Part shown: piece by piece, positions 12,091 through 22,747 of the stretch
Numbering within the stretch: position 1 is the first letter of the stretch
How the letters are laid out: every line of letters starts with the position of its first letter
Source: Oikopleura dioica
Taxonomy: Eukaryota; Chordata; Appendicularia; Copelata; Oikopleuridae
Length of the DNA: 64,000 nt
NCBI GenBank assembly: GCA_907165135.1
Contig: OU015568.1
Span: 5,898,501 to 5,962,500 of the forward strand
Direction of reading: 5' to 3'
The notes under the pieces: model-generated
Seen by the model: only the letters and a program-made list of their open reading frames with translations
Told to the model about the DNA's origin: nothing
The model's database searches: none
Position numbers and translations under genes: made by a program

Positions 12091-12320
12091 CTAATTGCCC
12101 GCTTTTTTATGTTCACAAGTATCCGAAGCGAGATCCGAACGTAAAAGCTGACGGCAATAAAGCGAGTGCTTAGTAAAACTGGAAATACTTTTGACTTTTG
12201 CGCTTCTTGACATTTTCGACAAAGAATGAGTCCTTTTCAGAAGCAAGAGACTTCCTCTTTTTCTCGCTGAAAAATGCTGCTCCAATTCAAGAGCCAAGTT
12301 AGAAGGAGTAGCATCCAGAG
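12091..12320 (-). CDS. Possible terminal exon, unknown protein
   Basis: A minus-strand open frame from about 12320 to a stop at 12091 reads as a basic, Ser-rich segment (for example ARKRGSLLLLKRTHSLSK). It follows directly a CCTGAGTCAGG element (12324-12418), which would lie in its preceding intron. No similarity was recognised and no upstream exon was confirmed. Confidence 0.25.
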
Positions 12321-12323
12321 ATG

Positions 12324-12418
12324 GGATCGGCAACCTGTGTAGAAATCCTGAGTCAGGCTTTGCATTGAAGCTTTTCAGAAAACCTGACTCAGGCGTTCTA
12401 CACAGGTTGCTGAGCCTA
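12324..12418. mobile_element. CCTGAGTCAGG palindromic element, copy 8
   Basis: Ends GATCGGCAACCTGTGTAG and CTACACAGGTTGCTGAGCC around a very short centre; one core is intact and the other mutated. Confidence 0.8.
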
Positions 12419-12841
12419 GACACAGAGATTCCAGTAAGTCAAGAAAAAATGAACAACTGTCGTATTAGGAGACAATCTGGAGGGCAGCTTCTTTTTGAAT
12501 AAATTTCAGCGGGCAAATAGACGGCCTCAAGCATCTGATCTTTTGTCAGAATACTCGCACATTACAGTTGTGAGGAAGTTGGTTTTTTCCTATCAGGGAT
12601 CATGGAAGAAAATAGCGTAAAAGAGGAAATACAGGACTTGTAAGATTTCGTTTTTGAAGTATTTCTTAATTTTAACCCGAAATGATTCATTGACCAAAAT
12701 TTTGGAAAAGGGAAAAATGTGCCTTGAAGAAAGAATGATTCAATTTTAAATTTATCAATAAACAAAAATAGCAAAAACCCTTGAGGCTAAAACGCTTAAT
12801 CCAGAATTAAAAAAGGTACTTTCGTCAATTTCCCCCCGAAA

Positions 12842-15800
12842 ATGCCGGAAGAAACAGAGGAAATTGAAATCGAAGAGTTCTACTTTTTTTTTCGTTCAAA
12901 TTCTCACCCGTTATTTCAGGTTGACCCTGGACAACAGGACAAATGCGATAGTACCGGCGCCGCTAAAAGCGAATCGGGCGAGAATCAATGTCTCGGGGAC
13001 GAAGTTTGAGACTTTTATCGCGACGCTAGAAAAGTATCCAGGTAAGAAAAGGTTGCCATTAAGGGTTTCTCGTTGTTATTTAAGGGGAGAGGTTTTGATT
13101 AAAGTTTGTTCAGCTTCATTTATTTGATTAATTGATCGCCAACGAGTTCAAACTTAAGGGTACTACCATCGATTTCTCGAACTTTTTCCTTTTTGGATAT
13201 CAAAGGTAGTCCCCTTAATTTTCTGTTTTTTTTTTTAGATTCGCTACTTGGAAATCGCGAAAAGCGCCAAAAATTCTTCGATGCCGAAACTGACGAATAC
13301 TTTTTCGACCGAAACCCCGAATGTTTCAAAATTATTCTGGAAAGGTCAAAAAACGCCTTGCCGGGGACAGTCTTTGCCGAGCACTTAAAATATAACTACT
13401 TGGAAAACACTTGGAGTCCAAGTTCATGTTTGAAAATTCATGATTTTTGACCTTGACTGTGAGTCGTTTCTACAGTCGGATAAGCTGACGCTGCCGATGA
13501 CGGTGGACATTGAAACCCTCGCCGCGGAAATTTCTTACTTCGAATTGACGTTCAACTTCATCGACCGAGAAGTTCAAACTGAAGAGGACCTTTTTACAAA
13601 CAAAAAAAAGGTATTGACCCCTTTTGAACCCTTTTTATTTAACAAACAAATGAAGACAAAAAAGGACAAAGTGGTAATAGTAAGGGTAAGAAATTGCATC
13701 TTTCGTTTGTCTCGTCAAAAATGATATGTCAATAGAAAATATCAATAGCATAAGTGCCAAACTACTAGAGAACTCTTTGTGTCTGTTTAGATGTCAATAT
13801 TAAGGGTATATCAAGGGCTTAAGGCTTGGAAGCCCTTAATATACAGCCAGAATAAGTGCCTGTTTTTATCCGCTTTTTAGGAGAGCTCTCGAAATCGGGA
13901 AAAATTCGAAAAGCGATTTGGGACATGCTGGAGAAGCCGCAGAGCTCGACTTTTGCTTTCTGCTTTTCGGTGTTTATTCAAATGCTTATTCTGCTCTCCA
14001 TTCTGATTTTCGTCTTGGAGAGTTTGCCTGAATATCGCATCGAATACGGTAAAATCAGATTATTCAAAAAATATTGTTCAAAAAATTTTCTCAGTGCCGA
14101 CTTACATGGAGCCCGTTTTAAAATCCTTCAACTGCGAGGAAATAATCGACCGCTCCTGCTCCGTCTGGAACGACGTCAGTTCCTCCGACTGCCAACAACT
14201 CTGTCTCAACAACTCGATTCCAGACGACTGCTCCTTTTTCAACAACCGCCAATGTCACTCCGTCAGCTACGACGAATCCAGCAGGCAGTGCGTCTTCCAA
14301 TCAAACTGCAAGGAAGAAGAAGTGCTCTTCGAAAAAGTGATAAACGACGAAAAAGCGAGCGACATCGAAAAAACACTGGCGGTTTTTAGCAGCATAAATG
14401 CTGTTTGCATCGCGGTTTTCACGATTGAAATTATTTTGAGACTCATCGCCACTCCAAAGGTACAAATTTGAGAATTTTTTTTAAGAAAAATAGTCTTCCA
14501 TGATTTCAAAGACTAGAGTTAATCGAATAGGCTATTTCAATTTTAACCCATCAGTGCTTGCTAAGTCCAATCTTGGCTCGGAAACCTGTCTAGAAAACCT
14601 GAGTCATGGTCTGAAAGATCTTTAGTGAAAAGCCTAGTAGCGGCTTTTTTTAAAACAAAGCCGCAAAGCGGCTTCGCTAAAATAGAAGAAATTGATTCAA
14701 ATTGAAAGATATTATATCCTTTTTAGCGAAGTTGCCTTGCGGCTTAGTTTTTAAAAAGCCGCTGCGCGGCTATTCATCTTGAGATTTTTCAGACCCTGAC
14801 TCAGGTTTTCTAGACAGGTTGCTGAGCCCTTTATTTATTCCGGCAAGAGTTGATGGGTTAACTCATCATTGCTTTTTACCAATTATTTGGCTGTCGATCA
14901 GTTTTTAACAGTTGATTTAAATTTATCCAACACAGATTTTAATTGTGATTAATTAAAAATCTCGAATTAGAAAGAAGGCCCCCGTAGCAAATACAGCGGC
15001 TTCGGAGTAAGTAATTTCTTTCCACTTTGCATATTCCGTGCTTTGCATTTATAATCCGCCGTTGCTCATTCCATTTCCTCGTAACCCGCAAAACTAACCT
15101 TTCAGAGAAGACAAGAGCCACGGAAGAGAAAATCGAGCCGGCCGAGAGGCGTTGAAGAGAGTTCTTTTCACAAACGGCTGCGCTTTTTCTCAGCAGATTT
15201 CCGAGCTGCTCAAGGGTATCCTTTTTCGGGTATTTCTTGTCCAATCAAAATATTCATTCGTTTTTTTCAGGGTGATGATTTTTGTAAGCTATTTTTGAAA
15301 TGCATGCTTTTGCAGAATTGCAGGTTTTTCAACGACTTTTCGACTAAAGCATCAATAAGTCCTTTTTGGGCAAATTTGCTCAAATAGGTTAAATTTAGCG
15401 GATGAGCCATTGACTTAGTTTGGCAACAAGTGTAGAAAAGCTGTCTCAGAAATCCTCTTCTCAGAGCCCTGAGGCAGTTTTTCACACAAGTTGTTAAACC
15501 AACTAAATGGTTTCTTCGCAAAATTTAACCCATTTGAGCAAATCTGTCCAAAAAGGACACAAATCAAAAGTCGTAGGAAAACGCCGCAACTTTGGTGTTT
15601 CAAAATTCCCTTCTTCATCATTCTAACCTCCTCATTTCTAGCCAAAAGCCTTCTTCCTCGACCCGCTAAATATCATCGATCTTCTGGCAGTTCTGCCATT
15701 TTACATCGAACTCGTGATTCTTCAGGTTTATGGTAATCATGCATGAAACAGATTTGGAGTTGGAGATGCTTTCTTTCCAGAATTTATTGAGTTCAAATTC

Positions 15801-17630
15801 GAATAGTGATCATTAGATTAGACCAGTAATTTTGCTTTTATGATTTGCTTGAAATTATGATCGAGCTCTCTTTTGATTGGCTAAGGTTGGAGCGCCACCT
15901 ACTCTTTGATTTTTCTTGAATCTGATTAGACGGAATAAGGGAACTCAATTGATTTAATACTTAAATAATATTTATTACAATAACAAAATATAATTAATAA
16001 TTAAATGATAAAAAATATATAAATATTTAAGTTTTAATGAATAAATAAAAATAATAATAAGAGATAAAATTATTGATGAAATAAATTATTCTGATAATTT
16101 TTAGATTCTGCTGTTTCTTCATTTTATTGTCATATTTCTTTTGAAATATGCTTTCGACATTTTTTTAAATATTTTTCTTTTGAAAAATTCGAAAAAATTA
16201 ACAAAAAAAACCTCCCTCTTTTGAAATGATCTAACAAGAATTGATTTTTTTTTCTTTCGCTGGGCGAGTTTTATTTTTGATTGGCGCAAAAATGAGCAGA
16301 TCAGCTTTGTCAATGTCGTTGATGTTATCATATAAGAGCTCCAAACTGACATTTCTGGAGAGACGAGCGAGCAGAAATCGGAAATGTTTCGCATTTTGCG
16401 AATTATTCGGCTCATTCGCGTCATTCGCATCCTCCGCTTTTCCAGATACAATCAGAATCTTCAAACTCTTGGTAAGCCATTTCCTCGGCTCGGAAACCTG
16501 TGTACAAAACCTGAGTCAGGGTCTGAAAGAAAACTAATGAAAAGCCGCGCAGCGGCTCCTTTATCCAAGCCGCGAATTTTGCGGCTTCGTTTTATAAAAG
16601 CCGCCATGCGGCTTTTCATTATTGATCTTCCAGACCCTGACTTAGGTTTTTACACAGGTTTCCTAACCCAGGCCTTTTCTTATAAATGACCATCTGTTGA
16701 CGTTTTTCTAAGGAAGGAGTTTGCTGAAATCAACGAGGGAAATCGGCTTTCTGATCATGTTTTATTTGATCTTCTCGATTTTGTGCGCGACGATTGCTTT
16801 TTACGTCGAAAATGAAGTCGAGGACACTGGATTCGACAGCATTCCAAGGTACTTAATTCTTTCTCGTCAATTAACCGCTAATTTCTAGTTCTCTCTGGTG
16901 GGCAATCGTAACGATGACTACTGTAGGCTACGGAGACATGTTTCCCGTAACAGGTAAGCAAACAAACGACCGGCTCCATTTCTCTTAACCCGTTTTAGGA
17001 ATTGGCCGATTTATTGGCTGCATAGCTGTTTTCTGCGGTATTCTCTGCGTTGCACTGCCAATTCCATTCATTTCGAATGCCTTTGAAATGGAATACAAGA
17101 AAGTTCAGGTAAAAAAGAAATATTTATTGAATTGGTTTGGTAAACATGTAAGCAGTTTCCTTTTCTGGAAGTATCTCTCTGCCTTTTCGAGCTCAACTGT
17201 CGTCGTTTTTTTCGACGACAGAGTTCGCAATGCGGAGAAATTTTCTCTGTTTATTTTCTCGCCTTCGTAATTTCTGAAAAAATTTGTTTTTTCTGAATAA
17301 AATTCAAGAGCTTACCTCTTTAAAACGCCCTTCGGACTCTACCAAGCCAGTAGACTGATCATTCCAGCTTTTTGCGCCCTATTTATAGCGAAAATTCTTG
17401 ATCTAGAAAAAAATTCCTTCGCGCGGCGCCTTTTTTGAAGCAAATTTCTCTAGACAAGCTTGTTCCAGAGACTCTTGCCATTTCCCCTCCCTCTCAACGG
17501 CCGCTGGTATCTAGAACCTTTGCTTCAGATCAAGTCGAAATTCCCGCTGGACGAGCAAGAGCCCGGCGAAGACGAGACGCTCCGAATGCGCCTGTGCATG
17601 TACCTCTTCGAGCTGCAAATGGAAGGCTGA
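12842..17630 (+). CDS. Voltage-gated K+ channel, Shaker/Kv1 type
   Basis: Tetrameric plasma-membrane K+ channel. Exons: 12842-12876, 12920-13041, 13239-13339 (end uncertain), 13476-13610, about 13858-14048, 14095-14459, 15642-15725, 16339-16471, 16713-16858, 16889-16953, 16999-17109, 17529-17630. The T1 tetramerisation domain is clear ([29 protein letters not shown]). S1 is [16 protein letters not shown]2 [17 protein letters not shown]3 [16 protein letters not shown]4 [17 protein letters not shown], and the selectivity filter is TTVGYGD. The S1-S2 loop is enlarged (about 90 residues) and has eight or so cysteines, which is unusual. The intron at 13340 fits best as GA-AG; the junction into the exon near 13858 has a phase problem. 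Three palindromic elements lie in its introns. The last exon is short, without a clear PDZ-binding end. Confidence 0.88.
14573..14829. mobile_element. CCTGAGTCAGG palindromic element, copy 9 (in Kv intron)
   Basis: Ends GGCTCGGAAACCTGTCTAG and CTAGACAGGTTGCTGAGCC. The first core is mutated to CCTGAGTCATG. The interior has two GCCGC/GCGGC hairpin pairs. It lies in the intron 14460-15641. Confidence 0.85.
15417..15508. mobile_element. Degenerate relative of the palindromic family, copy 10
   Basis: Arms TTAGTTTGGCAACAAGTGTA and CACACAAGTTGTTAAACCAA enclose CTGTCTCAG/CTGAGGCAG. The layout is the same as in the main family but most positions have changed. Same Kv intron as copy 9. Confidence 0.55.
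15940..16110. other. AT-rich block in Kv intron
   Basis: About 170 bases of almost pure A/T in the intron between the S3 and S4 exons. No coding signal. Confidence 0.5.
16484..16672. mobile_element. CCTGAGTCAGG palindromic element, copy 11 (in Kv intron)
   Basis: Starts 12 bases after the GTAAGC donor at 16472. Ends CGGCTCGGAAACCTGTGTAC and TACACAGGTTTCCTAACCC; the interior has two GCGGC hairpins. It makes up most of the 241-base intron between the S4 and S5 exons. Confidence 0.85.
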
Positions 17631-18560
17631 GACCTACACAAAAACAAAAACGCAATTTTCAACTTTTGATTCGAGCTTTGGGAGCACTGAGATGGGAGAG
17701 CCTTTCTTTGCTGATTATCGATTCGGATTCCATCAACTGACAATTTCTGTAAAATGAAAAATCATTGTGCCACACTTTCATCCAAACAAATAAATTATTT
17801 TCTTATAAAAGTGGCTGATTTCTTGAAGGTGATTTATTGAACATTGTGGAAAAATTTAGCCGAAAAAATTATAAATAAAATCAAATAATTTTTTTAATTA
17901 ATCAAACCCTAACCCTAACAAATTTACTTCAATAACAGAAATTTTAATAAGTAAACTTTGTAGAAGAGACCACGGGCTTTTCAATGAGCTAGGTCACTAA
18001 GTGCCAATCCTAATATTTCGAGTACTTATGTACACTTGAATTCGAGCATCTCTTTTTCGATCATAACTCGGCTCGTCGGCAAGATATGAAAATTTTAAAA
18101 GACGGAGATGAAAGAGAATAAAAAGTTTTGTTTGTGATCAAAATTTCACATAATTTCAATAAAAAGTTCGGGCTTATTGGCGGAAGTGAAAAATGAGAAA
18201 ATGGCGCGCGGCGCTCACCCGGCCTAGTCCCTTAAAAATCTTCAAATTGTATGAATCATAAAAAATAGTCGAAAGCTTATAAAAACTTTGGTTGTACATT
18301 TTGAAATCAGCCTGGGAATCAACTTCAAATTCTAGACACGTGGAAGCGCTGGAATGTAATTCGATAATATCAACGCTTACAAGCCAAAATAACCACAGTA
18401 ACAATTTTATCTGAAAGAGCCACGAGATTCTTTACCAATGAATTAAGACAAACTTGAATTTTCATCAAAAGAAATGCATGTATTCAGAAAACGATCAAAG
18501 AAAAAAGCAATTTGCGACAATTAAAAATAATTATTTTTCCTCACATTTACTTTTTCTTTC
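17631..18560. other. Intergenic, no gene recognised
   Basis: About 950 bases between the Kv and DEG/ENaC genes. A poly(A)-type AATAAA lies near 17790 and a short AACCCTAACCCTAAC run near 17907. A minus-strand open frame (18174-18404) gives a hydrophobic N-terminus but shows no other support. Confidence 0.5.
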
Positions 18561-18587
18561 AATTAATTTGAAAAAAAAACAGAGAAA

Positions 18588-20436
18588 ATGAAAAATTCGA
18601 AAGTCAACGAAGCGGCTCTCTTTTCGAATTTTTGCGAAAACACTTCCGCCCATGGTCTCGGAAAAATCTCCGGATCAAAGAATCGAATTCTCAAATCGAC
18701 TTGGGCGCTCATTTTTCTGATTTCGCTGACGATTTTCTTCTGGCAGGCGACAATGCTGATCCTGGATTATCTCGAGTACCCGGTGAACTTGACGATGAAA
18801 GTGGTCAATCATCGCAACTCGACGTTTCCGGCCATCACCATTTGCAATCAGAATCGATTTCAAAATTCGAAATTGCAAGGAACGCCTTTTGAGCCGCTTG
18901 TTCGAATCGACGAGGCGCTAGAAAATGACCCGACGCTGAAAAGAAGAAAGAGAAGATTTGTGGAGCTGCAAGAGTTTTCTGATTTTGAAGAAAATGACAG
19001 TCAGCTGGTTTCGGATCTTTTCGTTCGGAATGAAAAACTCAACTGGACAATGATTCTTGACCAAGTCCCTGTCGATCGAGTCGCTTCTTTAGGACCGGCC
19101 GAAAAAGTGACACTTCTTTGATTGGCGAGAACGAAAAGCCGCTTGCAGCTTGGAGAAAAATGAGGCAGAAGAGCCGCATAATGCGGCCCGCATTATAACA
19201 GGCTTTATTTTTCCTACTCAAAGCCGCAAGCGGCTTTTCACTTGCCAAGGCTACGAAAATCTCTTCCTTGATTTCAAATTCTTTTTCAGCCGAAAACAAG
19301 ACAGCCTGATTTCCGCTTCGAAAGAAGAATCTGAGCAGTTCGGGCAAAGCTTTGAAGATTTTGTTATTTCATGCGAATTTGACCAGGCTCCTTGTGGAAG
19401 GGATGATTTTTTGACTTTTCAGCATGAGCAGTATGGAACTTGCCATACTTTCAATGGTCATTCCATGAAGAAGAGGAGTACCTCAAACATCGGTTAGTTT
19501 CCCCAAATAAAGAGAATCTCAAAGTCTTGATTTCAGGAACGGAGTACGGATTGAAGCTGATTCTCTTCGCCGACGAGTCCGAATACGTCGGCGCCACCTC
19601 CGCGACCGTCGGAGTCCGCTTCGACATCCACCAATACGGATCAATTTCGTTCCCGGAAGAACACGGTCAAAACGCTCCAGTTGGCGCTGCAACGGCCGTT
19701 TCTCTCAGAGCGAATCAAATTTCAAGAACGGTTCTACCTTGGAACAAGGAGAACTGTACCAATGTTTATGACTCGAACGATCCGGAGTTTGACGGACATT
19801 ATACTTACAGAGCTTGTCAGAAAGGATGTCTTCAGCGGCATTTGAGGGATGAGTGTGGCTGTGTGACGTCATTGTTTTTAAAGAAAAATGACCGTGTTTG
19901 TGATTTACTGCACAAAACAACTTGTAAGTGCCTGTATTGTGTCGTCGTTAATTGATTTAATTGAAGACCTTTGTGTTGAAAAAATCAAGGAAGACTTCAA
20001 ATCAGGGCTAATTAGTGACTGTTTCTGCAGCCAGCGTTGTTCCGAGGTCTTTTATGACTGTACGTAAAACTTTCTTTAGACAATGAATAATATTTTTCCA
20101 GTGCACTACAGTACGGTAAAATGGCCGAGTTCTCAATACGAAGGGCTGTTGCTCAGCGCGATTTCGAATTCAACCGCTGCGGCAAAAATTCGCAATTCGA
20201 CTGATCTCCAGTCCGCTGTGGAGGATAATCTGCTCCGACTGAGCTTCACCTTCGACGAATTGAACGCAAAACTGATCGAAGAAAGCCCAAAATACGACAT
20301 TTGGACGCTTTTTGCGAATATTGGCGGAACACTCGGACTATACGTCGGAATTTCATTTATTACTTTGTTCGAATTTCTCGAAGTTGTTGCCGACATTTGC
20401 CTGTTTACCTGCTGCTATCGTTGTAGTAAAGACTAA
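18588..20436 (+). CDS. DEG/ENaC-family sodium channel (ASIC/ENaC type)
   Basis: Trimeric, amiloride-type Na+ channel of the plasma membrane. Exons: 18588-about 19113, about 19290-19492, 19537-19923, 19967-20059, 20102-20436. The N-terminus has the gating motif His-Gly (SAHGLGKI), then TM1 (ALIFLISLTIFFWQATMLIL), the post-TM1 motif FPAITICNQNRF, and a cysteine-rich extracellular domain (for example YGTCHTFN, YRACQKGC, DECGC, CFCSQRC). TM2 carries the G-x-S selectivity filter (GLYVGISFITLFEFLEV). Intron 1 fits in frame as GA-AG (AAAGT/GACACT...TTCAG/C) and holds GCCGC/GCGGC hairpins; the others are GT-AG. Length about 500 residues, normal for the family. The ligand or stimulus cannot be told. 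Confidence 0.88.
19130..19240. repeat. AAGCCGC/GCGGCTT hairpin pair in channel intron
   Basis: AAAAGCCGCTTGCAGCTT near 19137 is mirrored by AAAGCCGCAAGCGGCTTTTC near 19220, with a CGGCCCGC centre. There are no CCTGAGTCAGG arms, so the GCGGC module occurs without the outer element here. Confidence 0.7.
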
Positions 20437-20641
20437 ATTCAATAAAAAGCTTCCTTTCTTTATGGCGGATAAACTTCTTGAGCCCAGCGCCTGGGGCCAA
20501 TCAGAACGCTCGGAGATTCGCCATCTTTTCTCGCTCTTTTTCAATCTCCCGTTTTTACTATTTTTCGCACTTTTCCGCGTAAAACAAACAAATCAACAGT
20601 CTTCAAGAGCATCAACATGTAGAGAAGAAAACAGTCGAAAA

Positions 20642-22353
20642 ATGAGGATCTCATTGGTTTTCTCGCTTTTAGGACTCGTTTTTGGAGAGAAATTAAAATA
20701 TGAAAACAGCGAGTCTGACAGACCTAATATCGTTTTTGCGATAATTGATGATTACGGATACAACGACATTGGATACCACCAGGTAAATAAACATTTGAGG
20801 CCATGTAAAGAGCTGTTCTTTGAAATAGGACATCATCAAGACGCCGAACATCGATGCTATTTCCGCCTCCGGAGTGCGCCTCGAAAACTACTACGTGCAG
20901 CCAATCTGCACTCCCTCCCGCTCCCAGCTCCTCTCTGGCCGCTATCAAATCCACACTGGCCTGCAGCATCAGCTCATTTGGATGGGAATGCCCTCCGCTC
21001 TTCCCTTAGACACGGAATTGCTCCCCGAGACGATGAGAAACTGCGGCTACCACACGATGGCCGCGGGAAAGTGGCATGTCGGCTATGCCAAAACGGCAAA
21101 CACGCCTTGGGGCAGAGGATTCCAAAACTTCACCGGTTACCTCGGCGGATCGGAGGACTATTACAAGAAAACGCGGTGCTTGGACTCGCACACTTGCGGA
21201 ATCGACCAAAACACGGATGGAGATGTTTTCGGGCAGCGAGTTTACGAAGCTGATCCAAGCGAATACTCGGCGTTTAAATACATTCGCCAGGCGAAAAAGT
21301 ACATTGACGGGCGAGACAAAAACAAGCCCTTCTTTCTCTATCTTCCCATGCAATCAGTTCACGCGCCGCTCGAAGCACCAGCCGAGTACATCGCAAAATA
21401 CGACGGAATCATCGACGACAAGCCGAGAAAGATCTACGCGGGAATGGTGTCCGTGATGGACGAAGGAATAGGAAACATCACTTCACATTTGAAGGAAGCT
21501 GGCTTGTGGAACAACACGATCTTCATCTTCTCCACTGACAACGGCGGACAAGCTTATGTCGGCGGCAACAACCTCCCTTTGCGAGGCAACAAGGGCGGCT
21601 ACTGGGAAGGCGGCGTTCATGGAAACGGCTTCGTCGCTGGAGGATACTTTGAGACCCGAAGAACCGGGAACGAAGTCGTCAACAAGGAGCTCATCCACAT
21701 TTCCGACTGGTACCCGACGATCATGGAAGCTACTGGCTGCCAGAAAGCGCCGAATTCGCCCGATTTGGATGGAATGTCTCAGTGGAAAATGCTCCTGGAT
21801 CTGGAGCAGTCTCGTGAGTCAAAATTCTAGCGCGCTTTTTTTATTGAATTTCGTTAGCTCGGGATGAAATTTTGCATAACATCGACGAAATGACCGTGGC
21901 GAAAGGCTCTGACAATCGAACTTTCAAGTCGGACTTCGATATTTCCGTCCAAGGTAAAGCAAAAATCAACCCTCAAAATTCAACCCAAAAATTCAAGCGG
22001 CGATCCGCTGGAATAACTGGAAATTGCTGACCGGCGACCCTGGCTACCCAGACTTTCCAATCACCATTCCTCCTCAAGGCAACAAAAAGCCCATTTTCAC
22101 GGTCGAAAACGGGCTTCAATACCCAATCCCGCCGCGGCCAAAACCTCTCGACCGACTCGTCCGCCTCTATGACGTCATCAAGGACCCAACTGAGAGCAAC
22201 GAGATTTCAGACTTCCATCTGGACGTGGTTGAATTTCTGCTAGATCGACTTTCGTTCTGGAACTCGACGCAAGTGCCGATCAATTTTCCCGATGTGGATC
22301 CGAAGAGCTTTCCGGAATATCATCAGGGCTTTTGGAAACCTTGGCTTGGCTGA
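20642..22353 (+). CDS. Arylsulfatase (ARSB/ARSI/ARSJ type), second gene
   Basis: Secreted or lysosomal sulfatase, clearly diverged from the inverted pair that flanks it. Exons: 20642-20782, 20829-21813, 21858-21953, 21998-22353, all GT-AG. Signal peptide MRISLVFSLLGLVFG, then RPNIVFAIIDDYGYNDIG, the formylglycine site ICTPSRSQLLSGRY, AAGKWHVGYA and STDNGGQ. All the expected active-site positions that can be seen are present. About 525 residues, the usual length. It starts 205 bases after the DEG/ENaC gene on the same strand and ends about 390 bases from the stop of the third sulfatase, tail-to-tail. Confidence 0.9.
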
Positions 22354-22747
22354 ATAAGTGAACTTTGCTGAAAACTGAGAGAAATAAAGAAAAGCATAAA
22401 AAACTGAGGAATTACCTTAATCTTGAATTTGAGAAAGAACTCGTCTGTATGTAATTACACTTTAATTTATGCATCGATAGACCCGCTGTAAGGTAAATTT
22501 TAGCTTCCGGAAGTCAAACATTCGTTGAAATTTACTCAGCTCAGCAGGTAATCTCGCTCACTTCCTTCCTCCATCAAAAACCCCTCCTATTCCAACGCCC
22601 TATAATTTCGACTAAAAATTCGACTTTTACTGGCATGGCGTGGAATTTTTGCAAATTGAATGCTGGGATTTAAACAAGCTCACTCTCGACGATTTTCTTG
22701 GCTCAGTCGAGATCAGGTTCTCTTCCTTGATTTATTTTCTTCAACAA

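Noticed and set aside
17905..17925. Telomere-like AACCCTAACCCTAAC run
   Set aside because: Only about two and a half units; no sign of a chromosome end or of an interstitial array.
20312..21253. Long plus-strand frame of 313 codons
   Set aside because: It is a shadow frame over the end of the DEG/ENaC gene and the start of the second arylsulfatase; conserved motifs are in another frame.
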